The position numbers were made by a program, and so were the translations under genes. A DNA stretch of 64,000 nt from Sphingobacterium gobiense (lineage in GTDB: Bacteria > Bacteroidota > Bacteroidia > Sphingobacteriales > Sphingobacteriaceae), in the NCBI RefSeq assembly GCF_002980575.1, contig NZ_PVBS01000002.1, positions 310,001-374,000 on the forward strand. Direction: 5' to 3'. How positions within the stretch are numbered: the first letter of the stretch is position 1; every line of letters starts with the position of its first letter. The notes beneath the pieces were generated by a model. It was not told the DNA's origin and ran no database searches. It saw nothing but the letters and a program-made list of their open reading frames with translations. Below are positions 25,355-34,421 of the stretch, one piece after another.

Positions 25355-28300
25355 ATGTTTAACACGTATCAATTGAGAAAAAAAAGCGTGCTTTGCTTTG
25401 CGCTGCTCTTGGCTGGTTTAGCTTCGGCACAAGCACAGCAAGAGCAAGTAAAGGGCGCGACCCAGGACCAATCCGGCGAATTTCTTTCTGGAGTAAGTAT
25501 CAAAGCTGTTCACGGAACATCCGGAAAAAGTTTCACTACCAGCTCCTCTGACAGGGGATTGTTCAGCTTCAACGGTTTGCCCGAAGGCGGCCCCTATCAG
25601 TTTATTTTCAGTTATGTCGGCTTCCAGCCCGATACACTTTCTGGCTATAGAATTCAAGCAGGGCAACCACTGGCTTTGAGCGTAAAGCTGCAGCCCATAA
25701 GCACCGCATTGGAAGAAGTGGTTATCGGATACGGTCGCGTTTCGAGAAAAGATGTAACCAGTTCCATCACCACGGTGAAGGCAGAAGATATGAATGTGGG
25801 CGTGTTTACCTCGCCCGCGCAGATGTTACAAGGGAAAGTTCCAGGTCTGACGATTTCCACGAACAATAGTAATCCGAATGCGGGCCCAGCAGTGAGCTTG
25901 CGTGGGGCATCTACTTTGCGCTCCGGTGCAGCGATGGAGCCTTATTATGTCATCGACGGCGTGCCGGGAGCATCGCTCAACTTGATTGCCCCGGATGATA
26001 TTGAATCGATTGATGTGCTTCGTGACGCTTCAGCAACAGCGATATACGGATCTAAAGCGGCCAACGGGGTGATTATAGTGACCACAAAAAGTGGCCGAAC
26101 AGGGCAGTCCGATATTTCCTACAACGGCTACGTCGCGATGGATAAGGTGGCTAATCATTATGACATGATGAACGGCGATCAGTACCGTAAATTGATCGCG
26201 GATAATGCCGAGTTCTCGATGCAGCCCACGGATGATACCGGTGCAGATACGGATTGGCAGCGGGCAGTAGAACGTACCGGAAATTCAAACAATCATAATA
26301 TTTCTATTGTAGGTGGAACAGAAAAAACGCAATACCACGCCAGTCTGAACACCATTCAAAATAATGGGGTCATCAAGGGTACCGATATGGGACGTCAGAT
26401 CGGACGAGGCTTTTTACAGACGAAGGCTTTAGACGACCGTTTGACAGCTTCTTTTAATATCAACGCGAGTATGACCAAACGGAACGATGTATTGGCTTGG
26501 GGGGAAGGCTTGAGTGTATATGATGCGATGTATTACTACTTGCCGGTGTCGCCTATACGTAACGCTGATGGGTCGTGGTTTGAAGTTCCAGACCGCTCGC
26601 AGTATGCTAACCCCGTTTCCTTGATCGAAGAGGCGCAGAATGTAAGAAAATCAAAGGTCTTGCAAGCGCATGCAAAAGTGGGGTATCAGATTTTACCAAG
26701 CTTGACCTACAACATCGATTTGTCACTACAAAATACGCAATACAATAATGCGGAATATTTTTCCAGTTTATCCATGGCGGCTCGTAATCAAAATGGGCGT
26801 GCACTGCGCTCTTCCTCAGAGGATGAACGCCGCGTGATGGAGATGAATCTGAGTTATGACAAAACCTTCAACGGTTTGCATAAGTTCTCCGCTTTGGCGG
26901 GTTATTCTTGGGAAGAGAATAATAATGGTGATGGTTTTCAGTTGGTTACAAACGATTACTATAACGATGACCTGGGCTACTACAACCCAAGTATGGCGAA
27001 TGTAATCGATCGTTTGGCGACAGGCGGACATTTTCTGTCTACTTTGCGGATGATTTCCGTATACGGTCGGGTGAACTACGGATACGATAATAAGTATTTG
27101 ATTCAGGCTACCGTTCGCCGCGATGGTTCCTCCGCTTTCGGAGAAAACCACCGTTGGGCAACGTTCCCGTCAGTATCTGCTGCGTGGCGCCTGTCGGAGG
27201 AGAATTTTCTGAGCGGATCAACCGTAGTGAACGATCTGAAACTGCGTGCAGGTTTTGGTGTCAGCGGAAACTCGTTGGGCTTTGATGCGTTCATCGCGCA
27301 ACCGGTATACGGCACTACTTCTTCATTTTTCGACTATATAACTGCCGATGGTTCTGTACGGGAGTTACGTACCTTGACGGCGCTACGAAACGCCAATCCA
27401 GACCTGAAGTGGGAAACAACAGCCATGTTGAACCTCGGTGTAGATTTCGCCCTGCTGAATAGCCGTTTGTCCGGTTCCGTAGAAGTTTATGAAAAGAAAA
27501 CAACCGATTTGATTTACGACTATGCGGTGAGTACTGCCCGTTATCGTCACGCCATGTTAACCGCTAATGTGGGCGAAATCAAGAATCGGGGTATAGAGTT
27601 TACCTTGGATGCCAAGGCGATAGCTCAGCCTGATTTTGGATGGAATACCGGCATTGTTTTATCACATAATAAGAATGAGGTGGTCAGCATCTCCAAGGGA
27701 GAATTTACGCGTGATTTTATTGAATTATCGGATCTCGGTGGAGCCGGACAGACGAATATCTTCCAGCAACGCTTGACACCGGGTGCTCCAATCGGGCAGT
27801 TCTACACTTGGGAGTGGGCCGGATATAATGACGAAGGCGTCTCCGTGTTCTACGTGCGCGATGCCGAAACCGGTGAACGTACGGGCGAGACAACCGACAC
27901 GCCGGAACGTAAAGATCAGGCTGTAACCGGAAGTCCGCAACCGAAACTTGTCATGGGCTGGAACAATAGCTTCCGTTATAAGGATTTCTCCTTGAATATG
28001 ATGTTCCAAGGTGCATTCGGACAAAAAATAATGAACGGTACTCGCGCACGACATTCCAATATCGTGGGCAACGCCGGCGAGAAAAATGTATTAGCAAGCG
28101 TGCTCGATACAGAACTGATGACAGACAGAAACGCACATTACTTATCGGATCGTTATTTGGAGAACGGAAGCTTTATGCGCTTGGCCTATATTACTTTGGG
28201 CTATAAGGTGCCGGTTCGAAACCTTCCGATCAAAAACCTAAAGGTTTACGCTACCGTGAATAATGCATTTGTGATTACCAACTACTCGGGAAATGACCCG

Positions 28301-28396
28301 GAAGTAGGTTTAGGTGGGCTGACGCCGGGTATTGATAACCGGCAGACTTACCCACGTACACGAACACTCATGTTTGGACTGAACTTTAATTTGTAA
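25355..28396 (+). CDS. SusC/RagA-type TonB-dependent outer membrane transporter
   Basis: A 1013-residue outer membrane beta-barrel that imports glycans or peptides using TonB energy. A signal peptide (LLLAGLASAQAQQ) is followed by a carboxypeptidase-like beta-sandwich (VKGATQDQSGEFLSGVSIKA), then the plug with EEVVIGYGRVSRKDVTSSIT and DGVPGASLNLIAPDDIESID, DATAIYGSKAANGVI-type sequence and the long barrel ending MFGLNFNL. No N-terminal STN signalling domain is evident, although FecR partners usually contact one. It lies 9 bases after fecR. No enzymes accompany it, so the substrate cannot be predicted. Confidence 0.95.
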   Translation: MFNTYQLRKKSVLCFALLLAGLASAQAQQEQVKGATQDQSGEFLSGVSIKAVHGTSGKSFTTSSSDRGLFSFNGLPEGGPYQFIFSYVGFQPDTLSGYRIQAGQPLALSVKLQPISTALEEVVIGYGRVSRKDVTSSITTVKAEDMNVGVFTSPAQMLQGKVPGLTISTNNSNPNAGPAVSLRGASTLRSGAAMEPYYVIDGVPGASLNLIAPDDIESIDVLRDASATAIYGSKAANGVIIVTTKSGRTGQSDISYNGYVAMDKVANHYDMMNGDQYRKLIADNAEFSMQPTDDTGADTDWQRAVERTGNSNNHNISIVGGTEKTQYHASLNTIQNNGVIKGTDMGRQIGRGFLQTKALDDRLTASFNINASMTKRNDVLAWGEGLSVYDAMYYYLPVSPIRNADGSWFEVPDRSQYANPVSLIEEAQNVRKSKVLQAHAKVGYQILPSLTYNIDLSLQNTQYNNAEYFSSLSMAARNQNGRALRSSSEDERRVMEMNLSYDKTFNGLHKFSALAGYSWEENNNGDGFQLVTNDYYNDDLGYYNPSMANVIDRLATGGHFLSTLRMISVYGRVNYGYDNKYLIQATVRRDGSSAFGENHRWATFPSVSAAWRLSEENFLSGSTVVNDLKLRAGFGVSGNSLGFDAFIAQPVYGTTSSFFDYITADGSVRELRTLTALRNANPDLKWETTAMLNLGVDFALLNSRLSGSVEVYEKKTTDLIYDYAVSTARYRHAMLTANVGEIKNRGIEFTLDAKAIAQPDFGWNTGIVLSHNKNEVVSISKGEFTRDFIELSDLGGAGQTNIFQQRLTPGAPIGQFYTWEWAGYNDEGVSVFYVRDAETGERTGETTDTPERKDQAVTGSPQPKLVMGWNNSFRYKDFSLNMMFQGAFGQKIMNGTRARHSNIVGNAGEKNVLASVLDTELMTDRNAHYLSDRYLENGSFMRLAYITLGYKVPVRNLPIKNLKVYATVNNAFVITNYSGNDPEVGLGGLTPGIDNRQTYPRTRTLMFGLNFNL

Positions 28397-28437
28397 TCCG
28401 AGAAGGATTTATACTGAATTAGCAAAAAAATAAAGAG

Positions 28438-30093
28438 ATGAACGCAAAAATAGTAAAACGATTTTTTTCGATGTCTGCACTAAGCTTGGCGCTGGTATCG
28501 TGCACGGATCTGGATGTAGATATTAAGTCGCAGCTTACGGAATTTCCGGATTCTGAGCGCGCCGCCGAGGCCATTATGGCCGACGTGTATGCCGCGTATC
28601 GCGGTGCCTTAGGACGCGATCACTGGATGGCGCAAACACTTTCGGGAGATGAAGCGGTGAGCGTATCTATGGGAACCGACTGGTTTGACGGAGGCCGTTA
28701 TCGGGAGTTTCATGTGCATAACTGGACAGCCGACAATGGCTTGCTACCCGGCATGTGGAATTCAGCAATCACCGGCATTACGCTGGCAAACAATGCGATT
28801 GCTTTGCTGAACGAAACAAACCCGGACTTAACCGCGCCGGCTCGTGCGATCCGCGCTTATTACTACTTTGTCCTAATGGATAATTTTGGTGATGTACCGC
28901 TGCTCACGGAGCCGGTAGATGAGGTGCCGCAGCGGACAAACCGAGCTGGAATTGCGGAATTTATTGAACAGGAGCTGTTGGAAGTTAAGGACGAGTTGCC
29001 GAACCAAGTGACCCCAGCGACGTATGGAAAGGCTACCAAGTATATGGCAGAGGCTTTACTTGCTAAACTCTACTTGAACTGGGCAGTGTATACATCCGGA
29101 GATGTCAGCAGCTATACACCCGCAGCTAGCAATGAGAAACTGGATCAGGTGGTTGCCATGTGCGACGAAATCATTAATTCCGGTCAATTTAATGTGGATA
29201 GCCATCGCTTTCTGGAGAAATTTCGTCCCGATAACGGCGCGCATATTCGGGACTTCATTTTTGCGATGCCTTATGATCGCGAACGGCAACACGGGATGAC
29301 TTACACGCGTTTCTGGATTCACCGTAGTGCTCAGAACCAGTTTGGGCCACTTCCGCAGAGTGTGGGAGGAACGTTTCGCGCACTACCGAGCTACTTGGAT
29401 AAGTTTAATTTAGAAGGCGATGAGCGCAATGCGTCTTATATTGGTGGCTTGCAGTATTATTGGTCTAACTATACCGAAGATCTCGATCGCCCTTTCTTAA
29501 TCCGCACATCTAAACGAGGTATTGATCAGGACTATGATGGCCCTGATGCAGACGATCAGTTTGACTGGCAACTAGAAACCGTGCGCGAGATTGAGTTGCG
29601 CCCGGGTGGCGAGGCTACTTTGAACGTAGGTAACGATCTTAAAGGGCGCTCCATGGGCTATCGATCGATTAAATTCTACATGGACGTAGCTGTAACGTCG
29701 GCGAATGCGCGTAACCAAAGTAATGATGTGCCGATTTTTCGTTATGCTGATGTGCTTTTAATGAAAGCAGAAGCCATCCTTCGTGGAGCAGCAGCAACCA
29801 ACGGTGATTCTCCGCAATCGCTTATTAACCAAATCCGGACTTATGTTAATGCACCAGAATTGACAACAGCACCTACGTTAAGCGAATTGTTGGATGAGCG
29901 TGCCCGTGAGTTTTCTGACGAATCTTGGCGTCGTAACGATCTGATCCGTTTTGGCAAGTTTGAAGATGATTGGGGCTTCAAATCGCTATATCCTGCCGGT
30001 TACTCCGAGCGCTTCCGTCGTATATTTCCGGTGCCGACAACCGTTCTTGATGTGAACACACACTGGACACAGAATCCCGGTTATCCGAATTAA
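28438..30093 (+). CDS. SusD/RagB-family surface lipoprotein
   Basis: A 551-residue lipoprotein that caps the SusC barrel and binds substrate outside the cell. ALSLALVSCTDLDVDIKS carries the lipobox with Cys at about residue 22. DVYAAYRGALGRD and the repeated helical segments (ARAIRAYYYFVLMDNFGDVPLL, ATKYMAEALLAKLYLNWAVY) are TPR-like SusD features, and the C terminus LLDERAREFSDESWRRNDLIRFGKF is a SusD signature. It is paired with the SusC gene 41 bases upstream. Ligand unknown. Confidence 0.94.
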   Translation: MNAKIVKRFFSMSALSLALVSCTDLDVDIKSQLTEFPDSERAAEAIMADVYAAYRGALGRDHWMAQTLSGDEAVSVSMGTDWFDGGRYREFHVHNWTADNGLLPGMWNSAITGITLANNAIALLNETNPDLTAPARAIRAYYYFVLMDNFGDVPLLTEPVDEVPQRTNRAGIAEFIEQELLEVKDELPNQVTPATYGKATKYMAEALLAKLYLNWAVYTSGDVSSYTPAASNEKLDQVVAMCDEIINSGQFNVDSHRFLEKFRPDNGAHIRDFIFAMPYDRERQHGMTYTRFWIHRSAQNQFGPLPQSVGGTFRALPSYLDKFNLEGDERNASYIGGLQYYWSNYTEDLDRPFLIRTSKRGIDQDYDGPDADDQFDWQLETVREIELRPGGEATLNVGNDLKGRSMGYRSIKFYMDVAVTSANARNQSNDVPIFRYADVLLMKAEAILRGAAATNGDSPQSLINQIRTYVNAPELTTAPTLSELLDERAREFSDESWRRNDLIRFGKFEDDWGFKSLYPAGYSERFRRIFPVPTTVLDVNTHWTQNPGYPN

Positions 30094-30125
30094 GGGATAT
30101 AGGAAAAGAAGGGATTTTATGAAAA

Positions 30126-30150
30126 GCACCTTGGGCACAGCCCGAGGTGC
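30126..30150 (+). terminator. Hairpin after the susD gene
   Basis: GCACCTTGGGC pairs with GCCCGAGGTGC (one mismatch) around an ACA loop. The following bases are only moderately T-rich. Position after the last gene of the operon supports a terminator. Confidence 0.6.
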
Positions 30151-30232
30151 TGAACTTTCGACTGTTTCTTTGTGGGTTTAGCACTTAAAAATAACTACGA
30201 TTTACATTTTATCGTTTCGAGGGGAGATAATT

Positions 30233-30859
30233 TTAGAAAACCTCCGCCGTCTTTTTTTCGACGCGAATTAACTCTTCATAGTTCTTGTCTAACTTATTGA
30301 TCAGTCTGCGATACAGAATTTGATAATAAAGTTTCATTAGGTAAAGAACGATAAATATAATCGGGGTAGTGACAATAACGACGATAAAGGTCACCAAGAT
30401 TCCTTCGCCAATCGACTTATCGACAAAAACTGTGATGATATGTTTTAGCCCCCGTAACGTCATGTAAATCACGAAAGTGTAGATATGGAACTTAATATAA
30501 TAATCCACATATCGACGTGCCTTTAATATTGTTTTTAGAAGCGTCTTTGTATCAGCAGTGTTTGTTATTTTTCTGTAGTTTCTAAAGAAATTGTAAATAA
30601 AGAAAAGAATGATTGCTTTAAAGGCTATGCCAAAAATCAGTTCTAATAAGGACTCGAGGGATGACGTAGGCTCTTGGTCTATAGGCAGGAAAAAGCCCAG
30701 TAATACGCCGACGGACAACTCGATAACGCTAATGATAAAAATCCATTTTATTATGGTGGAAGACCGCCGGTATAGCATATGTTTTATTTCGTCTTTGTTT
30801 ATTTTTAAGAAGTTGCCGTCGTTATTCCAATGTTGTTTCAATAAATCTAATCCGTGCAT
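30233..30859 (-). CDS. Four-helix membrane protein paired with an ECF sigma factor
   Basis: A 208-residue protein with about four transmembrane helices: IKWIFIISVIELSVGVLLGFF (about 37-57), LIFGIAFKAIILFFIYNFF (about 73-91), FHIYTFVIYMTLRGL (about 119-133) and LVTFIVVIVTTPIIFIVLYLM (about 150-170). The C terminus is charged (LDKNYEELIRVEKKTAEVF). Homologues in Bacteroidota are often mislabelled beta-carotene monooxygenase; no such enzyme motif is present. Its start overlaps the stop of the sigma gene (TAATG). The pairing suggests an unconventional membrane anti-sigma or sensor; that is inference. Confidence 0.7.
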   Translation of the reverse strand: MHGLDLLKQHWNNDGNFLKINKDEIKHMLYRRSSTIIKWIFIISVIELSVGVLLGFFLPIDQEPTSSLESLLELIFGIAFKAIILFFIYNFFRNYRKITNTADTKTLLKTILKARRYVDYYIKFHIYTFVIYMTLRGLKHIITVFVDKSIGEGILVTFIVVIVTTPIIFIVLYLMKLYYQILYRRLINKLDKNYEELIRVEKKTAEVF

Positions 30860-31365
30860 TATAACCCTCCTTTTTGATTTAAAATATTTTTTAATTTTGC
30901 TTTTATACGATTCATTTTTACACGGGCATTTCCTTCGGTAATTCCCAGTGTAATCGCTATCTCCTGATAACCTTTATCTTCTAGATACATATATACGATC
31001 GCTTTTTCGATATCATTGAGACGTCTGACAGATATATAGAGATGTTTCAACCGTTCCTCATACTGCGGATCATATTCCTCATAACGTATATAGTGTAAAG
31101 AACAGTCCCACTCTACGGTGGATATGGTTTTCTTTCTGTTTCGGTATAAAGAGATTGCCGTGTTTAAGCAAACGCGATAAGCCCATGTCGAAAATTTTGA
31201 ATCACCTGTGAACTTAGGATAGGATCGCCACAATTGAATCACCATTTCTTGAAATAGGTCTTTGTGTGCTTCCTTGTCATCGGTATAAAGCGAACAGATT
31301 TTATGGAGGATATTTTGATTTTCCTCTAGGAGATTGACGAAGCTTGATTCCAAATGTTTGGTCAT
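30859..31365 (-). CDS. ECF-type sigma-70 factor
   Basis: A 168-residue sigma factor. EAHKDLFQEMVIQLWRSYPK and FSTWAYRVCLNTAISLYR are region 2; LNDIEKAIVYMYLEDKGYQE and ITLGITEGNARVKMNRIKAKL are region 4. It belongs to a different ECF type from the FecI-like factor at 23556, with no FecR gene beside it. It is divergent from radA by 91 bases and translationally coupled to the downstream membrane protein. Confidence 0.9.
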   Translation of the reverse strand: MTKHLESSFVNLLEENQNILHKICSLYTDDKEAHKDLFQEMVIQLWRSYPKFTGDSKFSTWAYRVCLNTAISLYRNRKKTISTVEWDCSLHYIRYEEYDPQYEERLKHLYISVRRLNDIEKAIVYMYLEDKGYQEIAITLGITEGNARVKMNRIKAKLKNILNQKGGL

Positions 31366-31418
31366 GATACCCTATATGTCGAAGATAACGAGAAGATGTT
31401 ACAAAATGGAGAATTTAT

Positions 31419-31452
31419 TTTGGCAAAAGTTTTTTTGTTTTTCTTAATTTCG
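31419..31452 (+). promoter_or_regulatory. Predicted radA promoter overlapping the translation start region
   Basis: TTTG (31419-31422), a 22-base spacer, then TAATTTCG (31445-31452), one base off TAnnTTTG. The conserved radA ATG is only 4 bases further on, implying a leaderless or nearly leaderless transcript if this promoter is used. Confidence 0.35.
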
Positions 31453-31456
31453 TTCA

Positions 31457-32842
31457 ATGGCTAAAGCAAAATCAACATATTTCTGTCAGCAGTGTGGATA
31501 CGAATCAGCCAAGTGGCTAGGGCAGTGCCCATCGTGTAAACAGTGGAATACCTTTGTCGAAGAGGTGGTAGAAAAGGGGAGTTCTAAAGTTCCCGAATGG
31601 CGTAGTACGTCCACACCAACCACATCACGACGATCGAATAAAGCCGCGATTATCAACGAAATCGTTTATCAGGACGAACAGCGATTAGCTACTCCCGACA
31701 CCGAATTTAACCGGGTGCTTGGCGGAGGGATTGTGCCAGGCTCGCTCGTGTTGATCGGTGGCGAACCTGGAATCGGAAAATCGACGCTGATGTTGCAATT
31801 AGCGCTGGGTATACCGAAAGTAAAAACGCTTTATATCTCAGGAGAAGAAAGCGAACAACAAATTAAAATGCGTGCGGAAAGGCTGTCACAGAGCTCAAAA
31901 GCAAATTGCTACATCTTGACAGAAACTTCTACCCAGCAGATATTTAAGCAAATAGAAACTGTGCAACCTGATATCGTTGTCATTGACTCTATACAGACTT
32001 TACATTCGTCACAGATCGAATCGGCTCCAGGCTCGGTTTCCCAGGTACGTGAATGCACGGCGGAACTCCTGCGTTTTGCAAAAGAGACAAGTACACCAGT
32101 ATTTATCGTAGGCCATATTACCAAAGACGGCTCTATTGCGGGACCCAAAGTATTAGAACATATGGTCGATACGGTGTTGCAGTTTGAAGGTGATCGCAAC
32201 CATGTGTATCGAATCCTGCGCGCCGTTAAGAATCGTTTTGGTTCGTCGTCCGAGTTAGGGATATATGAGATGCAGGGCTCGGGGCTCCGGGAAGTTTCCA
32301 ACCCTTCTGAAATCATGATTTCACAGCGAGATGAACCGGTAAGCGGGGTTGCCATCGCTGCTATGTTAGAAGGGGTGCGTCCATTGATGATTGAAGTACA
32401 AGCTTTGGTAAGCAATTCGGCCTTTGGAACGCCACAACGAACCTCTACAGGATTCGATACGAAACGTCTAAGTATGCTATTGGCTGTTTTGGAAAAGCGT
32501 TTTGGTTTCCGGCTCAGCGCACAGGATGTCTTCTTAAATATTGCTGGCGGATTGCGTGTAGAAGACCCTGCTATCGATTTGGCGGTTATTGCGGCATTAA
32601 TATCCTCTCAACAGGATATCCCATTGCCGTCGCAGGTTACATTTGCGGGAGAAGTAGGGCTGTCCGGCGAAATTCGAGCTGTAAATCGTATCGAACAACG
32701 GATAACAGAGGCTGAAAAGTTGGGATTTGACGGCATTTTTATTTCAAAATATAACACAAAAGGGCTAGATGCTAAGAAGTACGATATTGCTATTCGCCCG
32801 TTAGCAACATTAGAGAATTTATTTAGCGCTTTGTTTGGTTAA
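31457..32842 (+). CDS. radA: DNA repair protein RadA
   Basis: A 461-residue branch-migration helicase acting in recombination. The N-terminal zinc finger is FCQQCGYESAKW...CPSC (Cys10, 13, 24, 27). The Walker A motif GGEPGIGKST spans residues 101-110, VVIDSIQTL is Walker B, and VKNRFGSSSELG contains the RadA-specific KNRFG. The C-terminal Lon-like domain includes DVFLNIAGGLRVEDPAIDLAV. Length and start are normal. It is transcribed alone and ends in a terminator shared with the sulfatase gene. Confidence 0.97.
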   Translation: MAKAKSTYFCQQCGYESAKWLGQCPSCKQWNTFVEEVVEKGSSKVPEWRSTSTPTTSRRSNKAAIINEIVYQDEQRLATPDTEFNRVLGGGIVPGSLVLIGGEPGIGKSTLMLQLALGIPKVKTLYISGEESEQQIKMRAERLSQSSKANCYILTETSTQQIFKQIETVQPDIVVIDSIQTLHSSQIESAPGSVSQVRECTAELLRFAKETSTPVFIVGHITKDGSIAGPKVLEHMVDTVLQFEGDRNHVYRILRAVKNRFGSSSELGIYEMQGSGLREVSNPSEIMISQRDEPVSGVAIAAMLEGVRPLMIEVQALVSNSAFGTPQRTSTGFDTKRLSMLLAVLEKRFGFRLSAQDVFLNIAGGLRVEDPAIDLAVIAALISSQQDIPLPSQVTFAGEVGLSGEIRAVNRIEQRITEAEKLGFDGIFISKYNTKGLDAKKYDIAIRPLATLENLFSALFG

Positions 32843-32848
32843 AAAATG

Positions 32849-32891
32849 AATAACTGCCATTTACCTTTCATGAAGATAAACGACAGTTATT
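32849..32891. terminator. Convergent terminator between radA and the sulfatase gene
   Basis: AATAACTG (32849-32856) pairs with CAGTTATT (32884-32891); inner bases add further partial pairing (TTTACCTTTC with GAAGATAAA). T-rich sequence follows on the plus strand. The right arm abuts the sulfatase stop codon. Confidence 0.7.
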
Positions 32892-34313
32892 TTATTGCTT
32901 TATCAAAGGAAAAATAGGACTCTCCCGATGGGCCTTATCGATATATTTTCCGAGTTTTTTGGCTATTTTGCCATGCTTGCGGATGATATTATCGCTCTCT
33001 GTCGGATCGTCTTTCAAGTTGTATAGTTCTTCGATGATTTGATTGCTATCTTTAACGTTGAGCCTTATCAATTTCCAGTCGCCCGAGCGAACAGCTTGTC
33101 TTCCTCCGTCTTCATGGAACTCCCAGTATAAATACCGATGTTTATGTTGTTTTCCTTTCCCAGTGAGAGTCGGTAATATCGAAATCCCGTCTGTGAAATC
33201 GGGTATTGAAACGCGAGAGACCTCCGCAAGCGTCGGCAATACATCCCAAAAAGCAGCGAGAAGTGACGTCGTACTTGCAGGGCTTATATTGCCTGGCCAA
33301 ACCGCTAACATAGGAACTTTAATGCCACCTTCGTAGAGATCGCGTTTGTAGCCTTTTAATCCGATAGAGCTGTTAAAAAATCGAGGATCAGCTCCGCCTT
33401 CCCGATGCGCGCCGTTATCACTGGTGAAGATAATCAAGGTGTTCTCGGATAGTCCCAATTGTTCCAGTTTGTCGACGATTTCACCGACGTAGTTGTCTAA
33501 CCGACTAACCATTGCTGCAAATGTAGCACGAGGTTTCTCGACCGAAGCATAGCCGGGAACCGAGGCATTTGGCCCATAATCATTTCCCTTATGTGCCGTC
33601 TCCGGAAAGCTAGCGTTATATTGTTGATAGAATTCATCGTTAGGTCCTGCCAATTCTGCGTGCGGAAGTACAGTAGGCACAAAAAGGAAGAAAGGTTCGT
33701 GCTGGTTTTCCTCAATAAAAGCTAGTGTTTTTTGCTGGATGAGCTCAGGTGCATAGTGTATTTTTTGTTGCAAATTATTGCCTTCCAACACGATCTTTTT
33801 ATTATTATGCCATAAGTGGGTGGGGTAGTAGCGATGGGATTGACGTTGGCAATTGTAGCCGTAAAACTCATCGAACCCTTTTTTTAGTGGATCTCCTGAT
33901 GTGCCGACCATACCCAATCCCCATTTACCAAATGCACCTGTTGTGTAACCGACTTTTTTCAGCAATGTGGCAACCGTTGTGATACTATCGGCCAGCGGTT
34001 CCTGTCCTTCCGGCTGGATTTCTTTGTTTCCGCGAATGTAGGTATGCCCCGTATGTTGTCCCGTCATCAATGCGGAACGAGAAGGTGCACATACGGAGGT
34101 GCCCGAGTAGAAATTTTCAAATCGTATACCGCGGCTGGCGAGTTTGTCGAGGTTAGGTGTTTTAATTTTTTCCTGTCCGTAAGAACCGATGTCGCCGATA
34201 CCCAGATCGTCGGCTAGAATAAAGACGATATTTGGTTTCCGTTGTTGTGCCGTGGAAGATATCATCATACAGCTTAATAATAGAACAATTAACGAAACGG
34301 TTTGTAAATTCAT
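32892..34313 (-). CDS. Secreted sulfatase (family S1, arylsulfatase A-like)
   Basis: A 473-residue exported sulfatase with a signal peptide ending near Ala22-Gln. NIVFILADDLGIGDIGSYG holds the metal-binding aspartates (35, 36). TSVCAPSRSALMTGQHTG carries the CxPSR motif, in which Cys75 must be converted to formylglycine. GAFGKWGLGM, LPHAELAGP and IIFTSDNGAH are further conserved metal and substrate-site segments. It hydrolyses sulfate esters in the periplasm. No maturase (anSME) or polysaccharide-utilisation genes lie beside it, so the substrate is unknown. Confidence 0.93.
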   Translation of the reverse strand: MNLQTVSLIVLLLSCMMISSTAQQRKPNIVFILADDLGIGDIGSYGQEKIKTPNLDKLASRGIRFENFYSGTSVCAPSRSALMTGQHTGHTYIRGNKEIQPEGQEPLADSITTVATLLKKVGYTTGAFGKWGLGMVGTSGDPLKKGFDEFYGYNCQRQSHRYYPTHLWHNNKKIVLEGNNLQQKIHYAPELIQQKTLAFIEENQHEPFFLFVPTVLPHAELAGPNDEFYQQYNASFPETAHKGNDYGPNASVPGYASVEKPRATFAAMVSRLDNYVGEIVDKLEQLGLSENTLIIFTSDNGAHREGGADPRFFNSSIGLKGYKRDLYEGGIKVPMLAVWPGNISPASTTSLLAAFWDVLPTLAEVSRVSIPDFTDGISILPTLTGKGKQHKHRYLYWEFHEDGGRQAVRSGDWKLIRLNVKDSNQIIEELYNLKDDPTESDNIIRKHGKIAKKLGKYIDKAHRESPIFPLIKQ

Positions 34314-34421
34314 ATGATCGAAATTATTAAACGCGAAACAAAAAATTGAAAATCTAAAACTACAACTTAAATATAAGATTATTTTCTATTTTTATTCCCT
34401 AATTATATAGAACAGAAGAAT

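Noticed and set aside
30233..30859. Beta-carotene monooxygenase annotation often given to homologues
   Set aside because: The protein is four membrane helices without histidine iron ligands or a beta-propeller, so there is no basis for that enzyme.
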